Source: Rhizobium viscosum (GTDB lineage Bacteria > Pseudomonadota > Alphaproteobacteria > Rhizobiales > Rhizobiaceae). From it: a stretch of DNA of 64,000 nt. The position numbers and the translations under genes are program-made. The notes beneath the pieces were generated by a model. The model had not been told where the DNA came from and made no database searches. It saw only the letters and a program-made list of their open reading frames with translations. The stretch is from assembly GCF_014873945.1 (NCBI RefSeq), contig NZ_JADBEC010000001.1:992001-1056000 (forward strand), given 5' to 3'. Position 1 is the stretch's first letter, and the number at the start of each line of letters is the position of its first letter. This document shows, piece by piece, positions 10,313 to 18,858 of this stretch.

Positions 10313-11559
10313 GCACGGAAACCATCACCATCGACAGGCTCGGCGCACAGGGCGACGGTATCGCCAACGGCAAGGACGGACCTGTCTATGTGCCCTTCAC
10401 GCTGCCGGGAGAGACGGTCGCGATCGCCCGCGTCAAGAACCAGGGCACGGTCATGTCGATCGCGTCAGCCTCCGCCGACCGGCAGGAGCCGCCCTGCCGG
10501 CATTTCGGGCCGGACGGAGTCAACGGCACCTGCGGCGGCTGCACACTGCAGCATATGGCAGATGTGCCCTATCGCGCCTTCAAGCGGCAGCTCGTCATCG
10601 ATGCGCTGAAATCCAAGGGACTGACGCCCGAGGTCGGCGAAATCGTTGCCGCCCATCCCGGCGAACGTCGGCGCGTCGTCTTTGCGGCACGCAAGACCGA
10701 AAAGGATATGCTTGTTGGTTTCAACCAGGCCGAAAGCCATCACATCGTCGCCATAGAGGAATGTCCCATCTCGTCGGCGGGGATCATCTCCCGGCTGCCG
10801 GCGATCAAGGCGGTTGGAGCGGCGGTCGCGACCAATGCCGATGCTTTCCGCATCGCAGTTCTGGAGACCTTGTCGGGCCTCGATCTCTCGGTAGAGGGCG
10901 TCAAGAAGCTGTCGGACCAGCAGCGTCGCAAGGCCGTCGAGGTCGTACTCGGCCTTCGCGGCATTGCCCGCGTCTCTCTTGATGGTGAAATCCTGATCGA
11001 GCCGGCCAAGCCGATCGTCGAGTTCGGCGGTATCCGGGTCTCTCCGCCTGCCGGCGGCTTCACGCAGGCGACGAAGCCCGCCGAAGAGGCAATGGCAAAG
11101 CTGGTGCTTGCGCATGTCGGCAAGGCCAAGCGGATCGCCGATCTCTTTGCCGGCGCCGGCACCTTTTCGCTGCAGCTTGCCCGTCTCGGCCGCGTGCATG
11201 CCGTTGAAGGCGACGGCAAGGCGATTGCGGCACTCGACTACGCGGCGCGCAATACGCAGGGCCTGAAGCCGGTGACCGTCGAAAAGCGCGATCTCTTCCG
11301 CCGCCCGCTGATGACCTCGGAGCTCAAAGTCTTCGACGCCGTCGTCTTCGATCCGCCACGGGCAGGCGCGGAGTTCCAGTGCAAGGAGCTGGCGCGCTCG
11401 ATCGTCAAGAAGGTCGTGGCCGTCAGCTGCAATCCGCTGACGCTTGCCCGCGACCTCGCCATCCTGGTCGAGGGCGGCTACCGGATTACATCAGTCACGC
11501 CCATCGACCAGTTCCTCTGGACCTCGCATGTCGAGGTAGTGGCAACGCTGGAAAAGTAG
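10309..11559 (+). CDS. Class I SAM-dependent RNA m5U methyltransferase (TrmA/RlmD family)
   Basis: A 416-residue enzyme expected to methylate C5 of a uridine in rRNA or tRNA. It opens with a TRAM-like RNA-binding domain (about 1-60), then has the cysteines of a [4Fe-4S] cluster (Cys about 63, CGGC at about 75-78, and one at about 152), the SAM motif ADLFAGAGTFSLQLA at about 280-294, the DPPRAG motif at about 348 and the nucleophile in SCNP at about 373. The GTG start overlaps the tlyA stop by four bases, indicating coupled expression of two RNA methyltransferases. Which uridine it modifies cannot be told here. Confidence 0.92.
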   Translation: MSTETITIDRLGAQGDGIANGKDGPVYVPFTLPGETVAIARVKNQGTVMSIASASADRQEPPCRHFGPDGVNGTCGGCTLQHMADVPYRAFKRQLVIDALKSKGLTPEVGEIVAAHPGERRRVVFAARKTEKDMLVGFNQAESHHIVAIEECPISSAGIISRLPAIKAVGAAVATNADAFRIAVLETLSGLDLSVEGVKKLSDQQRRKAVEVVLGLRGIARVSLDGEILIEPAKPIVEFGGIRVSPPAGGFTQATKPAEEAMAKLVLAHVGKAKRIADLFAGAGTFSLQLARLGRVHAVEGDGKAIAALDYAARNTQGLKPVTVEKRDLFRRPLMTSELKVFDAVVFDPPRAGAEFQCKELARSIVKKVVAVSCNPLTLARDLAILVEGGYRITSVTPIDQFLWTSHVEVVATLEK

Positions 11560-11562
11560 CGG

Positions 11563-12036
11563 TCAGCCGACCTTTTCGCCGGCGAGATAGCGGCCGAGCT
11601 GGTCGAGTTGTCCGGCGATGCCGGCCTGGCGGTATTCCACCTTGTCGCCGCCGTCGAGGATGGTGATCTGCTCCGTCACCACGACATGCGTGCCTTCAGC
11701 CACCGGCGTCAGGCTGATTGTCGTCAGCGACGAGGAGATGCGCCGCTCATTGTGGGACATCGTATAGGCGTAGATGATGCGGCGATCCCTGACGATATCC
11801 TCATAGCGGGCGTCGGCGACATATTCGTCACTCTTGCCGAAGTTGAACCGGCTGATATCGCGGCCGCCGACGCGGAAATCATTCTCCGTATAAGTGGTGG
11901 TGAAGTTCTCGCCGATCGCTTCCCACTGCAGGCGCGCCTTCGGATCGGACCAGGCGGCGAAGACACGCGGGGCCGGCACATCATAGGTGCGCTCGATGGA
12001 GAAGGTGGAATGAAGGGTGCTGTACTCTTCCTGCAT
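11563..12036 (-). CDS. SRPBCC (AHSA1-type) domain protein
   Basis: A 157-residue helix-grip protein. The family pattern is visible: IERTYDVPAPRVFAAWSDP near residues 13-31, a central beta sheet, and the terminal helix with a KVEYRQAGIAGQLDQLGRY stretch. Such proteins bind hydrophobic small molecules, and the ArsR/AHSA1 pair is a very common two-gene operon whose role is seldom known. A strong AAGGAGT ribosome binding site precedes ATG 12036, only four bases beyond the end of the ArsR gene, so the two are translationally close. Confidence 0.88.
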   Translation of the reverse strand: MQEEYSTLHSTFSIERTYDVPAPRVFAAWSDPKARLQWEAIGENFTTTYTENDFRVGGRDISRFNFGKSDEYVADARYEDIVRDRRIIYAYTMSHNERRISSSLTTISLTPVAEGTHVVVTEQITILDGGDKVEYRQAGIAGQLDQLGRYLAGEKVG

Positions 12037-12040
12037 GGTC

Positions 12041-12406
12041 TTACTCCTTTTCGTTCTGCTTCTCGGGTTTGTCAGGCATTTCCGGATTGGCTTCGAGATA
12101 TGCGCCCAGCCTGTCGAGACGGTGCTCCCAGAGCGTGCGGCGCTCGTTGATCCAGGCTTCGGCGGAGCGCAGCGCCTGCGGCTCGATCCGGCAGGTACGC
12201 ACGCGGCCGGTTTTTTCCGAACGCACGAGGCCGCTCGCTTCCAGCATCTGCAGATGCTGGAGAACGGAAGGCAGCGCCATGGACAATGGCTCCGCCAGCT
12301 CTTTTACAGAGGCTGGCCCTTTGCAGAGCCGGTCCACCATGCTGCGCCGGGCGGGGTCGGCCAGCGCCTGAAACATCAAATCAAGTACATGCGATTGGTT
12401 AGGCAT
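12041..12406 (-). CDS. ArsR/SmtB family transcriptional regulator
   Basis: A 121-residue winged-helix regulator: LMFQALADPARRSMVDRL, then a helix-turn-helix with SVKELAEPLSMALPSVLQHLQ and a wing with GLVRSEKTGRVRTCR. It has no CxC metal-binding box, so it is probably not a metal sensor but one of the ArsR proteins paired with SRPBCC partners. ATG at 12406 is chosen because the upstream frame does not look coding. The start codon lies inside a perfect inverted repeat, consistent with repression of its own operon. Confidence 0.9.
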   Translation of the reverse strand: MPNQSHVLDLMFQALADPARRSMVDRLCKGPASVKELAEPLSMALPSVLQHLQMLEASGLVRSEKTGRVRTCRIEPQALRSAEAWINERRTLWEHRLDRLGAYLEANPEMPDKPEKQNEKE

Positions 12407-12469
12407 ATACCTAACTATAGATATGAGATGGCGAGAGTCAATAAATAGTTCGGCAAACACCTAACTATT
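12398..12469 (-). promoter_or_regulatory. Candidate ArsR operators
   Basis: Two inverted repeats flank the promoter side of the ArsR gene. The first, GTTAGG-CATATA-CCTAAC (12398-12415), overlaps the ATG. The second, AATAGTT (12444-12450) and AACTATT (12463-12469), lies about 50 bases upstream. Both share the ten-base direct repeat ACCTAACTAT (12409-12418 and 12459-12468). AT-rich palindromes at this position are typical of autoregulated ArsR operons. Binding is inferred, not shown. Confidence 0.55.
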
Positions 12470-12698
12470 GCAGATGAAGGGGTACGTGGCTGGGATGCGC
12501 GTCGCCAACGGTTTCGCAGCGCGGGGGTTAAGCGCGCTGCGAACGGGCGATAGACGTTGGATGAATTCGGACAGGGGATCGTACGAAACACGTCACCGGC
12601 CCGGACAGTTCGGGGGAACCATCCTCTATTCAGTAGTTAGACTGTGCTTAAGAGAGGCTTTAAATTCGCATCCGATAATAACCACTGATTTTTAGGGT

Positions 12699-13451
12699 TC
12701 AGCGGCGCATGAAAGCCTCGAAGGCAGCGCGCGCCTCATCACTTCTCATGCGGGCGGCGAAGTGGCGGGCCTCTTCATCGATGCGCGCGATGATCTCCTC
12801 CCGCGGGCCGCCAACGAGGTCGCGAGCGATCTTCAACGCTTCCGGCGGTTTGGCGGCAAGCTTTGCGGCCGCAGCGATCGTCTGGCCTTCCACCTCTTCC
12901 GGCGTCGTCACCTTCCAGATCAGGCCGGCTTCCTTCGCATCCTCAGCCATCAAGGCCTCGCCGGCAACGAGCATGGCGAAGGCGCGCTGATGGCCCATAA
13001 TGCGCGGGACGATCAGGCTCGAGCCCGCCTCCGGGACCAGCGCCAGATCGACGAAGGGCGTGCGGAAATGGCTGCGGTCAGAGGCAACAGTCAGGTCGCA
13101 ATGCAGGTTGAGCGTCGTGCCGATGCCGATCGCCAGACCATCGACGCCCGAGACGAGCGGCTTTTCGGCATTGACGAGTGCATAGAGAAAATCGATCAGT
13201 TCCTGGCCCATGCTGCCGCCCATGGCCACGGCGAGAAAATCGCTGATATCATTGCCGGCCGAGAAGCAGCCTTCGGTGCCGAGAAAGACCGTCACCCGGA
13301 TATCGGTATCGGCATTGGCCGTATTCAGCGCGTCGGTCATGGTACGGTACATGGCGCGAGTGAAGGCATTCTTCTTTTCCGGCCGGTTGAAACGGATGAG
13401 CTGGACGGCCGGATGATCTGCAGACCGTTCGATGATGATGGGATCGCTCAT
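12699..13451 (-). CDS. Enoyl-CoA hydratase/isomerase family protein
   Basis: A 250-residue crotonase-fold protein. The oxyanion-hole regions are visible as GCFSAGNDISDFL at about 62-74 and SGVDGLAIGIGTTLNLHCDL at about 101-120, with ALVPEAGSSL following. It should act on an enoyl- or acyl-CoA, in keeping with the acyl-CoA dehydrogenase just upstream. ATG at 13451 has the site AAGGAG, which sits directly at the stop codon of the dehydrogenase, so the pair forms an operon for fatty-acid or related acyl-CoA breakdown. The exact reaction (hydratase or isomerase) is not certain. Confidence 0.9.
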   Translation of the reverse strand: MSDPIIIERSADHPAVQLIRFNRPEKKNAFTRAMYRTMTDALNTANADTDIRVTVFLGTEGCFSAGNDISDFLAVAMGGSMGQELIDFLYALVNAEKPLVSGVDGLAIGIGTTLNLHCDLTVASDRSHFRTPFVDLALVPEAGSSLIVPRIMGHQRAFAMLVAGEALMAEDAKEAGLIWKVTTPEEVEGQTIAAAAKLAAKPPEALKIARDLVGGPREEIIARIDEEARHFAARMRSDEARAAFEAFMRR

Positions 13452-13461
13452 TTTCAGCTCC

Positions 13462-15240
13462 TTAAGCAAGAACGGCGCGGGCAGCGGCAAGGCTGTCGGC
13501 ACCGTTGACGACACGGTCTTTCAGCGCCGCTGTTTCGGACAAAAGGTTTTCGGCTACGAAACGGCAGAGCGCGATGCGGCCCTCGCCTGCCCCTTCCGCG
13601 GTGCGGGCAAGGCCGCCTTTGGCGAGATAGCAGCCGGTGAGAGCAAGGCCGAACAGACGTTGATAGGGCGTTGCGCCCGACAGGGTCTCGGCTGACTTGC
13701 CCTCGGCAAGGCGCGCGAGAAGCCAGCTTGTCGCCTCCTCCAGATCTGCAAGGGCGGAATCCACCCTGTCGGCCGTCGCGCCGAAACCGTCGAGGTTTGA
13801 ACTGCGGACAGCCTCTGCGATCGCCTTCAGCTCGGCAATAAAGCCCCTGACCTGCTTGCCATCAGACAAAGGCAGTTTGCGGGTGACAAGATCGATCGCC
13901 TGAATACCGTTCGTGCCTTCGTAGATCGGGGCGATGCGCGCATCGCGGAGATAACGGGCAGCGCCTGTCTCCTCAATGAAACCCATACCGCCGTGCACCT
14001 GGATGCCGAGGGAGGCGACATCGACGCCTGCATCCGTCGCGAAGGATTTGGCAATCGGCGTAAGCAGCGCAGCGCGCTCCTGCCAGTATTCGCGTCGCTC
14101 ATTGGCGCGATGAGCCATGTCGATCGCGTGTGCGCAGGCATAGGCGATGGCGCGCGAGCCCTGCGTCAGGGCCTTCATGGTCAGCAGCATCCTGATGACA
14201 TCGGGATGGTCGATGATCGGGCTCATACCGGAGCCGCTCCAGCCAGGGGCCTTGCCCTGCGTGCGCTCCCTGGCATAGGCGATCGCCTTCTGCGTCGCCG
14301 CCTCGCAGATCGCGACACCCTGCATGCCGACAGCGAGGCGGGCGTTATTCATCATCGTGAACATGCACGCGAGACCCTTGTTCTCCTCGCCGATCAGCCA
14401 GCCGATCGCCCCCTTCTCGTCACCGAATTTGCCGTCGCCGTAGATCATGGTGCAGGTGGGCGAGCCGTGGATGCCGAGCTTGTGCTCCAGTGAATGGCAG
14501 TGAAGATCATTGCGGGCACCGAGCGAGCCGTCATCATTGACGAGGAATTTCGGCACGAGGAAGAGCGAGATGCCGCGCGTGCCAGCAGGTGCACCCGGCA
14601 GGCGGGCGAGCACGAGATGAATGATGTTGTCGGCCGCGTCATGCTCGCCCCAGGTGATGAAGATCTTCTGGCCGAAGATGCGGTAGCTGCCGTCGTCGCG
14701 GCGTTCGGCACGCGCCTTCAGGACGCCGAGATCGGAACCGGCATGAGGTTCCGTGAGGTTCATCGTGCCGGTCCATTCACCGGACACCATGCGCGCCAGA
14801 TATTTTTCCTTGAGGGCGGCACTGCCATGTACATTCAGGGCCTCGATCGCGCCCATGGTCAGTGTCGGGCAGAGCGCGAAAGCCATGGAGCCGGAATTCC
14901 ACATCTCCAACGCTGCTACATTCAGCATATGCGGCAAGGCCTGCCCGCCGAATTCTTCCGGCGCGGTCAGGCCGTTCCAGCCGCCGGCTGCCCAGTTGCG
15001 GTAGAGATCGCGCCAGCCGTCCGGCGTCTTCACCTCACCGTTGGAAAGGCGGGCGCCCTGGCGGTCGCCTATGTCGGCCAGAGGGGCGATTTCCTCCGTG
15101 GCGAATCGTCCCGCCTCGGCCAGGATGGCATCGACGAGATCCTCGCCAAGATCGCCCAAAAGGCCACTGTCGATCGCCTCTGCCATGCCGGCGACATGCT
15201 TCAGCGTGAACGCGATTTCCTCGACAGGCGCTTTATACAT
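13462..15240 (-). CDS. Acyl-CoA dehydrogenase (long form with C-terminal domain)
   Basis: A 592-residue flavoenzyme. It has the N-terminal helical domain, the central substrate/FAD segment TGTMNLTEPHAGSDLG, and the catalytic-base motif YEGTNGIQAIDL at about residue 440, followed by the extra C-terminal domain of about 130 residues found in the long bacterial FadE-like class. It introduces the trans-2 double bond in an acyl-CoA and passes electrons to an electron-transfer flavoprotein. ATG 15240 (MYKAPVEE) has the site GGAGG before it; a longer frame opens 12 codons upstream but lacks such a site. Operon with the downstream enoyl-CoA hydratase. Confidence 0.93.
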   Translation of the reverse strand: MYKAPVEEIAFTLKHVAGMAEAIDSGLLGDLGEDLVDAILAEAGRFATEEIAPLADIGDRQGARLSNGEVKTPDGWRDLYRNWAAGGWNGLTAPEEFGGQALPHMLNVAALEMWNSGSMAFALCPTLTMGAIEALNVHGSAALKEKYLARMVSGEWTGTMNLTEPHAGSDLGVLKARAERRDDGSYRIFGQKIFITWGEHDAADNIIHLVLARLPGAPAGTRGISLFLVPKFLVNDDGSLGARNDLHCHSLEHKLGIHGSPTCTMIYGDGKFGDEKGAIGWLIGEENKGLACMFTMMNNARLAVGMQGVAICEAATQKAIAYARERTQGKAPGWSGSGMSPIIDHPDVIRMLLTMKALTQGSRAIAYACAHAIDMAHRANERREYWQERAALLTPIAKSFATDAGVDVASLGIQVHGGMGFIEETGAARYLRDARIAPIYEGTNGIQAIDLVTRKLPLSDGKQVRGFIAELKAIAEAVRSSNLDGFGATADRVDSALADLEEATSWLLARLAEGKSAETLSGATPYQRLFGLALTGCYLAKGGLARTAEGAGEGRIALCRFVAENLLSETAALKDRVVNGADSLAAARAVLA

Positions 15241-15411
15241 CTTATTTTCCTCCGCATTCGGCTCACGCACGGCCAAGCCGGTGCACAGGCGCCTCCGCTC
15301 GAAGAGCTAATTGATTTTTACGTAAACGTCAATTTGGTTTCCGTCGATAACCTTGATCAAAGGCGCCTTTTCGCTTGTGCACTTGTACAAACAAACGTCA
15401 TGGAGAATCTC

Positions 15412-15508
15412 TAAGCGTGTCGCGATCTTTCAGATCCGCTGCCACGCTTAGGTCTTGTTTGACGCATGTCGTTATCGCAAAACCGCTACACACTTTTGCG
15501 CGCCATGC
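15412..15508. repeat. RIME-type intergenic element, two nested palindromes
   Basis: The gap between the acyl-CoA dehydrogenase and the CorA-type gene (15241-15548) contains two adjacent palindromes. The first has arms TAAGCGTG (15412-15419) and CACGCTTA (15443-15450) with an inner GATCT/AGATC pair. The second has arms GCATG (15464-15468) and CATGC (15504-15508) with inner CGCAAAA (15476-15482) and TTTTGCG (15494-15500). About 100 bases with two large palindromes is the described form of the Rhizobium intergenic mosaic element RIME1. The assignment is from memory of that description, not from a search. Confidence 0.65.
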
Positions 15509-15548
15509 TTTAGTAGAACTGATCGTTTTCGCGAGAGGATCGGCAATA

Positions 15549-16541
15549 ATGGATACCTTGCCCGTCAACATACCCGGCCTCGTATGGGCCTACCGTTTCT
15601 CGCCGGAAAGCAAGAGGGCGGCGCGACTGCAAAACAGCGCGACGGCCGCTGAGCTAACCGCGGACGACGGTTTCTATTGGCTGCATCTCAACCTCGCCGA
15701 TGCCCGCGTGCCCGCCCTACTCGACACGCTCGGCGTAATGGATGAAGCCAAGTCGGCGCTGACCACGCGCGACACGCACGCGGTTCTGACTGTCGACGAA
15801 CAGATGCTCTACGGCACGCTGGTGGACTGCCAGCGCGAATTCGACCAGGACACGGCCGATCTCGGCTGGCTGCATTTCGCTATCTCCGATCGTTTCATCA
15901 TCACAACGCGCCTGCAGCCGCTGAGAAGCGTGGAGCGGACGCGCGTGATGATCGAGAAGAATCCGGGCAAGTTCACCCGCCCAGTCGATCTCTTCGAACT
16001 GCTTGTGACCGAGTTCCAGCGTACGCTGATATCAGTCGTCATGGAGCTCACCGAAGAGCTCAACCTGATCGAGGACTTCGTCTACGACAATGCGCCGCGG
16101 GACGAACGCCGCAGGCTTGCTCCCGTCCGCCGCACGATCGTGCGCCTGCACCGCCATCTGCGCACGGTCTTGGCGCTGATGCGGCGAGCCGCAGCCTCCG
16201 ACGAAGACGAGATGCCCTTCGGTTTCGACGATATTGCCGGACGACTGACGAGCCGGTTGGAGACCGTCGACCACGACGTCTATGCGCTGCAGGACCGGGC
16301 AAGGCTGCTGCACGAAGAAATAGACTCCAAGCTCTCCTCGGAGACGAACCGCCACCTTTACATCCTGTCGATCATGACGGCCTTCCTGCTGCCGCCGACG
16401 CTGGTGACCGGCTTCTTCGGCATGAATACGGCAAACCTGCCCTTCGCAGTCGGAGACTATGGTACGGAATATGCCGTGGGGCTCATCGTCGCCTCCATCG
16501 TGTTCGCATGGTGGCTCTTGAAGCGGGTGCGTATCCTCTAA
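15549..16541 (+). CDS. CorA/ZntB family divalent cation transporter
   Basis: A 330-residue inner-membrane channel subunit. A large acidic/alpha-helical cytoplasmic domain is followed by two C-terminal membrane helices (about 268-290 and 304-325) joined by the loop with the family signature GMN in TGFFGMNTANLPF at about 287-298. The TANLPF continuation is closer to ZntB-type members than to classical CorA, so zinc, with magnesium as the alternative, is the likely cargo. ATG 15549 with GAGAGGA upstream gives the family length; the frame extends further upstream into the RIME element and is not used. Confidence 0.88.
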   Translation: MDTLPVNIPGLVWAYRFSPESKRAARLQNSATAAELTADDGFYWLHLNLADARVPALLDTLGVMDEAKSALTTRDTHAVLTVDEQMLYGTLVDCQREFDQDTADLGWLHFAISDRFIITTRLQPLRSVERTRVMIEKNPGKFTRPVDLFELLVTEFQRTLISVVMELTEELNLIEDFVYDNAPRDERRRLAPVRRTIVRLHRHLRTVLALMRRAAASDEDEMPFGFDDIAGRLTSRLETVDHDVYALQDRARLLHEEIDSKLSSETNRHLYILSIMTAFLLPPTLVTGFFGMNTANLPFAVGDYGTEYAVGLIVASIVFAWWLLKRVRIL

Positions 16542-16546
16542 ATGAA

Positions 16547-16570
16547 ACGCCCGGCGCGATGGCCGGGCGT
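16547..16570. terminator. Hairpin terminator between convergent genes
   Basis: Stem ACGCCCGGC (16547-16555) / GCCGGGCGT (16562-16570), loop six bases, between the convergent CorA-type and BA14K genes. Read on the minus strand it is followed by TTCATTT, so it best serves the BA14K gene; the plus side lacks a T run. Confidence 0.65.
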
Positions 16571-16592
16571 GTGTGCCGATCTTTGGTGCGCC

Positions 16593-17078
16593 TCAATAGT
16601 AGGGCGAATAGCACTGCTGGCGCGGACCATTATAGGGCTGGAACGTGTTGTCGTAGACCCTGTAGGAACGGTAGCGGTTTTCGCACCAGGCAACATGGCT
16701 CGGATTGATACCCGAGGGAGCCGGTGCGGGTGCATAGTAGCGCGGCTGAGCGGCGATGGCGCCGCCTATGATCGCGCCGGCACCAAAGGCTGCCAGCGGA
16801 TACCAATAGCCGTTATAGTGACGATAGCCCGGACGATAATAGGAATAGCCGCGATAGCCGCCGTACCAACCGGGCCGATAGGCCGGGCGGTAGCCCGGAT
16901 AGTAGCCGGGGCGATAGCCCGGACGATAGTAACGGCGGTACTGGACGTTTTCGACAGGTGAAGACTTTTCCACCTGCGGGGCGGCCGGCATCTGGATTGC
17001 CTGCGACGGCACGAAGCTCGTCACAACGACAGCGGCGGCCATAACCGCAGTCGCGACCTTCTTACTCAGCCCAAACAT
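16593..17078 (-). CDS. BA14K family protein, exported, Tyr/Arg/Gly/Pro-rich
   Basis: A 161-residue protein with a signal peptide (about 1-27), a low-complexity central stretch of Tyr-Arg-Pro-Gly repeats (about 47-92), a short hydrophobic Gly/Ala segment ([14 protein letters not shown], about 97-110) and a C-terminal BA14K domain with [19 protein letters not shown] and a final CYSPYY. The two cysteines in that domain probably pair. BA14K is a Brucella immunoreactive, lectin-like protein; relatives are abundant in Rhizobiales and lie at the cell envelope. A good GGAG site precedes ATG 17078. Confidence 0.85.
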   Translation of the reverse strand: MFGLSKKVATAVMAAAVVVTSFVPSQAIQMPAAPQVEKSSPVENVQYRRYYRPGYRPGYYPGYRPAYRPGWYGGYRGYSYYRPGYRHYNGYWYPLAAFGAGAIIGGAIAAQPRYYAPAPAPSGINPSHVAWCENRYRSYRVYDNTFQPYNGPRQQCYSPYY

Positions 17079-17220
17079 TGCTTATCTCCGATCAAGAGCG
17101 AAAAAGCCTGCCATTCAACGAATAAAACGGAAAAATGTTCCCGAATGACCCGAAAGCGGCATCCACGATCACTCTTAGCGGAGGCGAAATGAACCGGACA
17201 TTAACCGGCGGCATCCGCCC

Positions 17221-18465
17221 TCAGGCAACGACCGAGAGCTTGGCCTGATCGCCCTGCAAACGGTTGATCATGAAGTTCGAATACCATTCGAGGAACTGCA
17301 TGACCCCGCCCTCGTGGACCTGCGAATAAGGACCTGGCTCATAGGCCGGCGAGCGGATGCCGAAGGCATTCTCTTCGACGATGCGGCGATCCTGGTCATT
17401 GGTTTCGGTCCAGACGTGCGTCAGCTCCTCAAGATTATAATCGACGCCTTCGACCGCATCCTTGTGGACGATCCATTTGGTCGTCACCGCCGTCTCGTTG
17501 GCGCTGAGCGGCAGCACGCGGAAGGAGATGGCGTGGTCGCCGAGCAGATGGTTCCAGGTCGTCGGATAGTGGAAGAGAAGCATCGTGCCGATATGGCTGA
17601 TCTTCACGTCGTCGGAAAGCGGGCGCTTGACGGCCGGCCGGCCCGACATGGTGTAGCTTTCGGCATCCTCGATCAGCGGCATGCGGGCGGTGCGGAATTG
17701 TCCGTCAGGCGAGATCTGGAACTTGCTCGGCAGGCCGGCCGCCTCGCAGCGCGCCCAGTGACCGGCGATCTCCGGATCATCGGCGCCACCATCCGTGCCG
17801 GTAACGCTCGGCGCCTCCGGATAGGTGCGGCAGAGCTCGGGATGGTTTGCGGCGCAGTGATAGCACTCGCGGTTATTCTCCCATACCAGCTTCCAGTTGC
17901 CCTTCTCGATGATGGTGCTCTGGAAGGCGATCTTAGCCTCACCGATATGGTGGGGCGCCATATAGGGCTCGATCTTGTCGCGTACGGTCTGGAAGTCCGG
18001 CGCGCTATTGGCGAGGCAGATGAAGACGTAACCGGCGACGATTTCGCAATGGACCGGTTTCAGCCCGTAGCCGCTCTTGTCGAAATCATCGCCCATATGG
18101 CGCGCGAAGGCGAGCTTGCCGTCGAGATCGTAGGTCCACTGGTGATAGGGGCAGACCAGGCGTACCGACGAGCCGTGCTCCTTGGTGCAGACACGCGAGC
18201 CGCGATGGCGACAGCTATTGTGGAAGGCACGAATGACATTGTCGCGTCCACGCACGATGACGACGGGATACTCGCCGATCTGGACGGTAAAGTAGGCGCC
18301 TGGCTTCGGCAGTTCGCAATCATGACCGATGAACAGCCAGTCGCGATAATAGATCATCTCCATGTCCAGACGGAAATAATCCTCGTCAATGTAGAAGGGC
18401 TGTTCGAGACTGAAACCCTCGCGGCGGCTCTTGAGCTGGCGCAAAACGTTGCTGCGAATATCCAT
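17221..18465 (-). CDS. gbcA: Rieske oxygenase alpha subunit, glycine betaine demethylase type
   Basis: A 414-residue Rieske non-haem iron oxygenase. The [2Fe-2S] ligands are CRH at about residue 87 and CPYH about 20 residues later; the mononuclear-iron histidines are in NNRECYHCAANHPEL at about 206-220. The C-terminal stretches TKWIVHKDAVEGVDYN and TNDQDRRIVEENAFGI agree with what I know of Pseudomonas GbcA, which removes a methyl group from glycine betaine to give dimethylglycine and formaldehyde. A related N-methyl betaine such as stachydrine cannot be excluded. The start ATG 18465 has GAGGA upstream. No reductase partner (gbcB) is in the window. Confidence 0.85.
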   Translation of the reverse strand: MDIRSNVLRQLKSRREGFSLEQPFYIDEDYFRLDMEMIYYRDWLFIGHDCELPKPGAYFTVQIGEYPVVIVRGRDNVIRAFHNSCRHRGSRVCTKEHGSSVRLVCPYHQWTYDLDGKLAFARHMGDDFDKSGYGLKPVHCEIVAGYVFICLANSAPDFQTVRDKIEPYMAPHHIGEAKIAFQSTIIEKGNWKLVWENNRECYHCAANHPELCRTYPEAPSVTGTDGGADDPEIAGHWARCEAAGLPSKFQISPDGQFRTARMPLIEDAESYTMSGRPAVKRPLSDDVKISHIGTMLLFHYPTTWNHLLGDHAISFRVLPLSANETAVTTKWIVHKDAVEGVDYNLEELTHVWTETNDQDRRIVEENAFGIRSPAYEPGPYSQVHEGGVMQFLEWYSNFMINRLQGDQAKLSVVA

Positions 18466-18858
18466 CTGCCTATCCTCGTGCATGTGGCTGCTACTCTTTT
18501 CGAGCACCGCAGCGGAAGCGCGCCCGCTTCCTTCTCTCTCCGGAGAACTGGTCATGGCGTTATTTAAGCACCGAGCATGCCGGTCGCTTGGTTGTAAAGC
18601 GACATCCGCTTCGAAATTGACGACAGGGAACCGGACATCCCCGAAATCATTCCATCCTGCCTTGACCATCGTCAATTGCGACATCTCATCGGCTCCTGGC
18701 CGCAAGCAAATCCAATGCCGCAGGCATTCCCTGTCGTATTTGCGACACCCTACGATGAAGAGCAATGCGACTCATTTCACGCCTACCGATTTTAACAGGC
18801 CGTTAAACATGAAATTCTATCCTTACAGGCGACCGACACAGCGAAGACTGCGATAGCC
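18466..18858. other. Divergent intergenic region, no gene seen
   Basis: This 393-base gap lies between the divergent Rieske oxygenase and the 202-residue hypothetical protein, so it should hold both promoters. The oxygenase frame is open through most of it (to 18765), but the translated stretch looks unlike any protein and the start at 18465 has the ribosome binding site. I find no hairpin terminator, repeat or RNA gene. Confidence 0.35.

Noticed and set aside
12468..12695. A 75-codon open frame on the plus strand between the ArsR gene and enoyl-CoA hydratase
   Set aside because: It begins with TTG, has no ribosome binding site, overlaps the candidate operator and does not look like a known protein.
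15412..15508. The double palindrome as a terminator of the acyl-CoA dehydrogenase transcript
   Set aside because: It lies upstream of that minus-strand gene, not after it, and has no T run.
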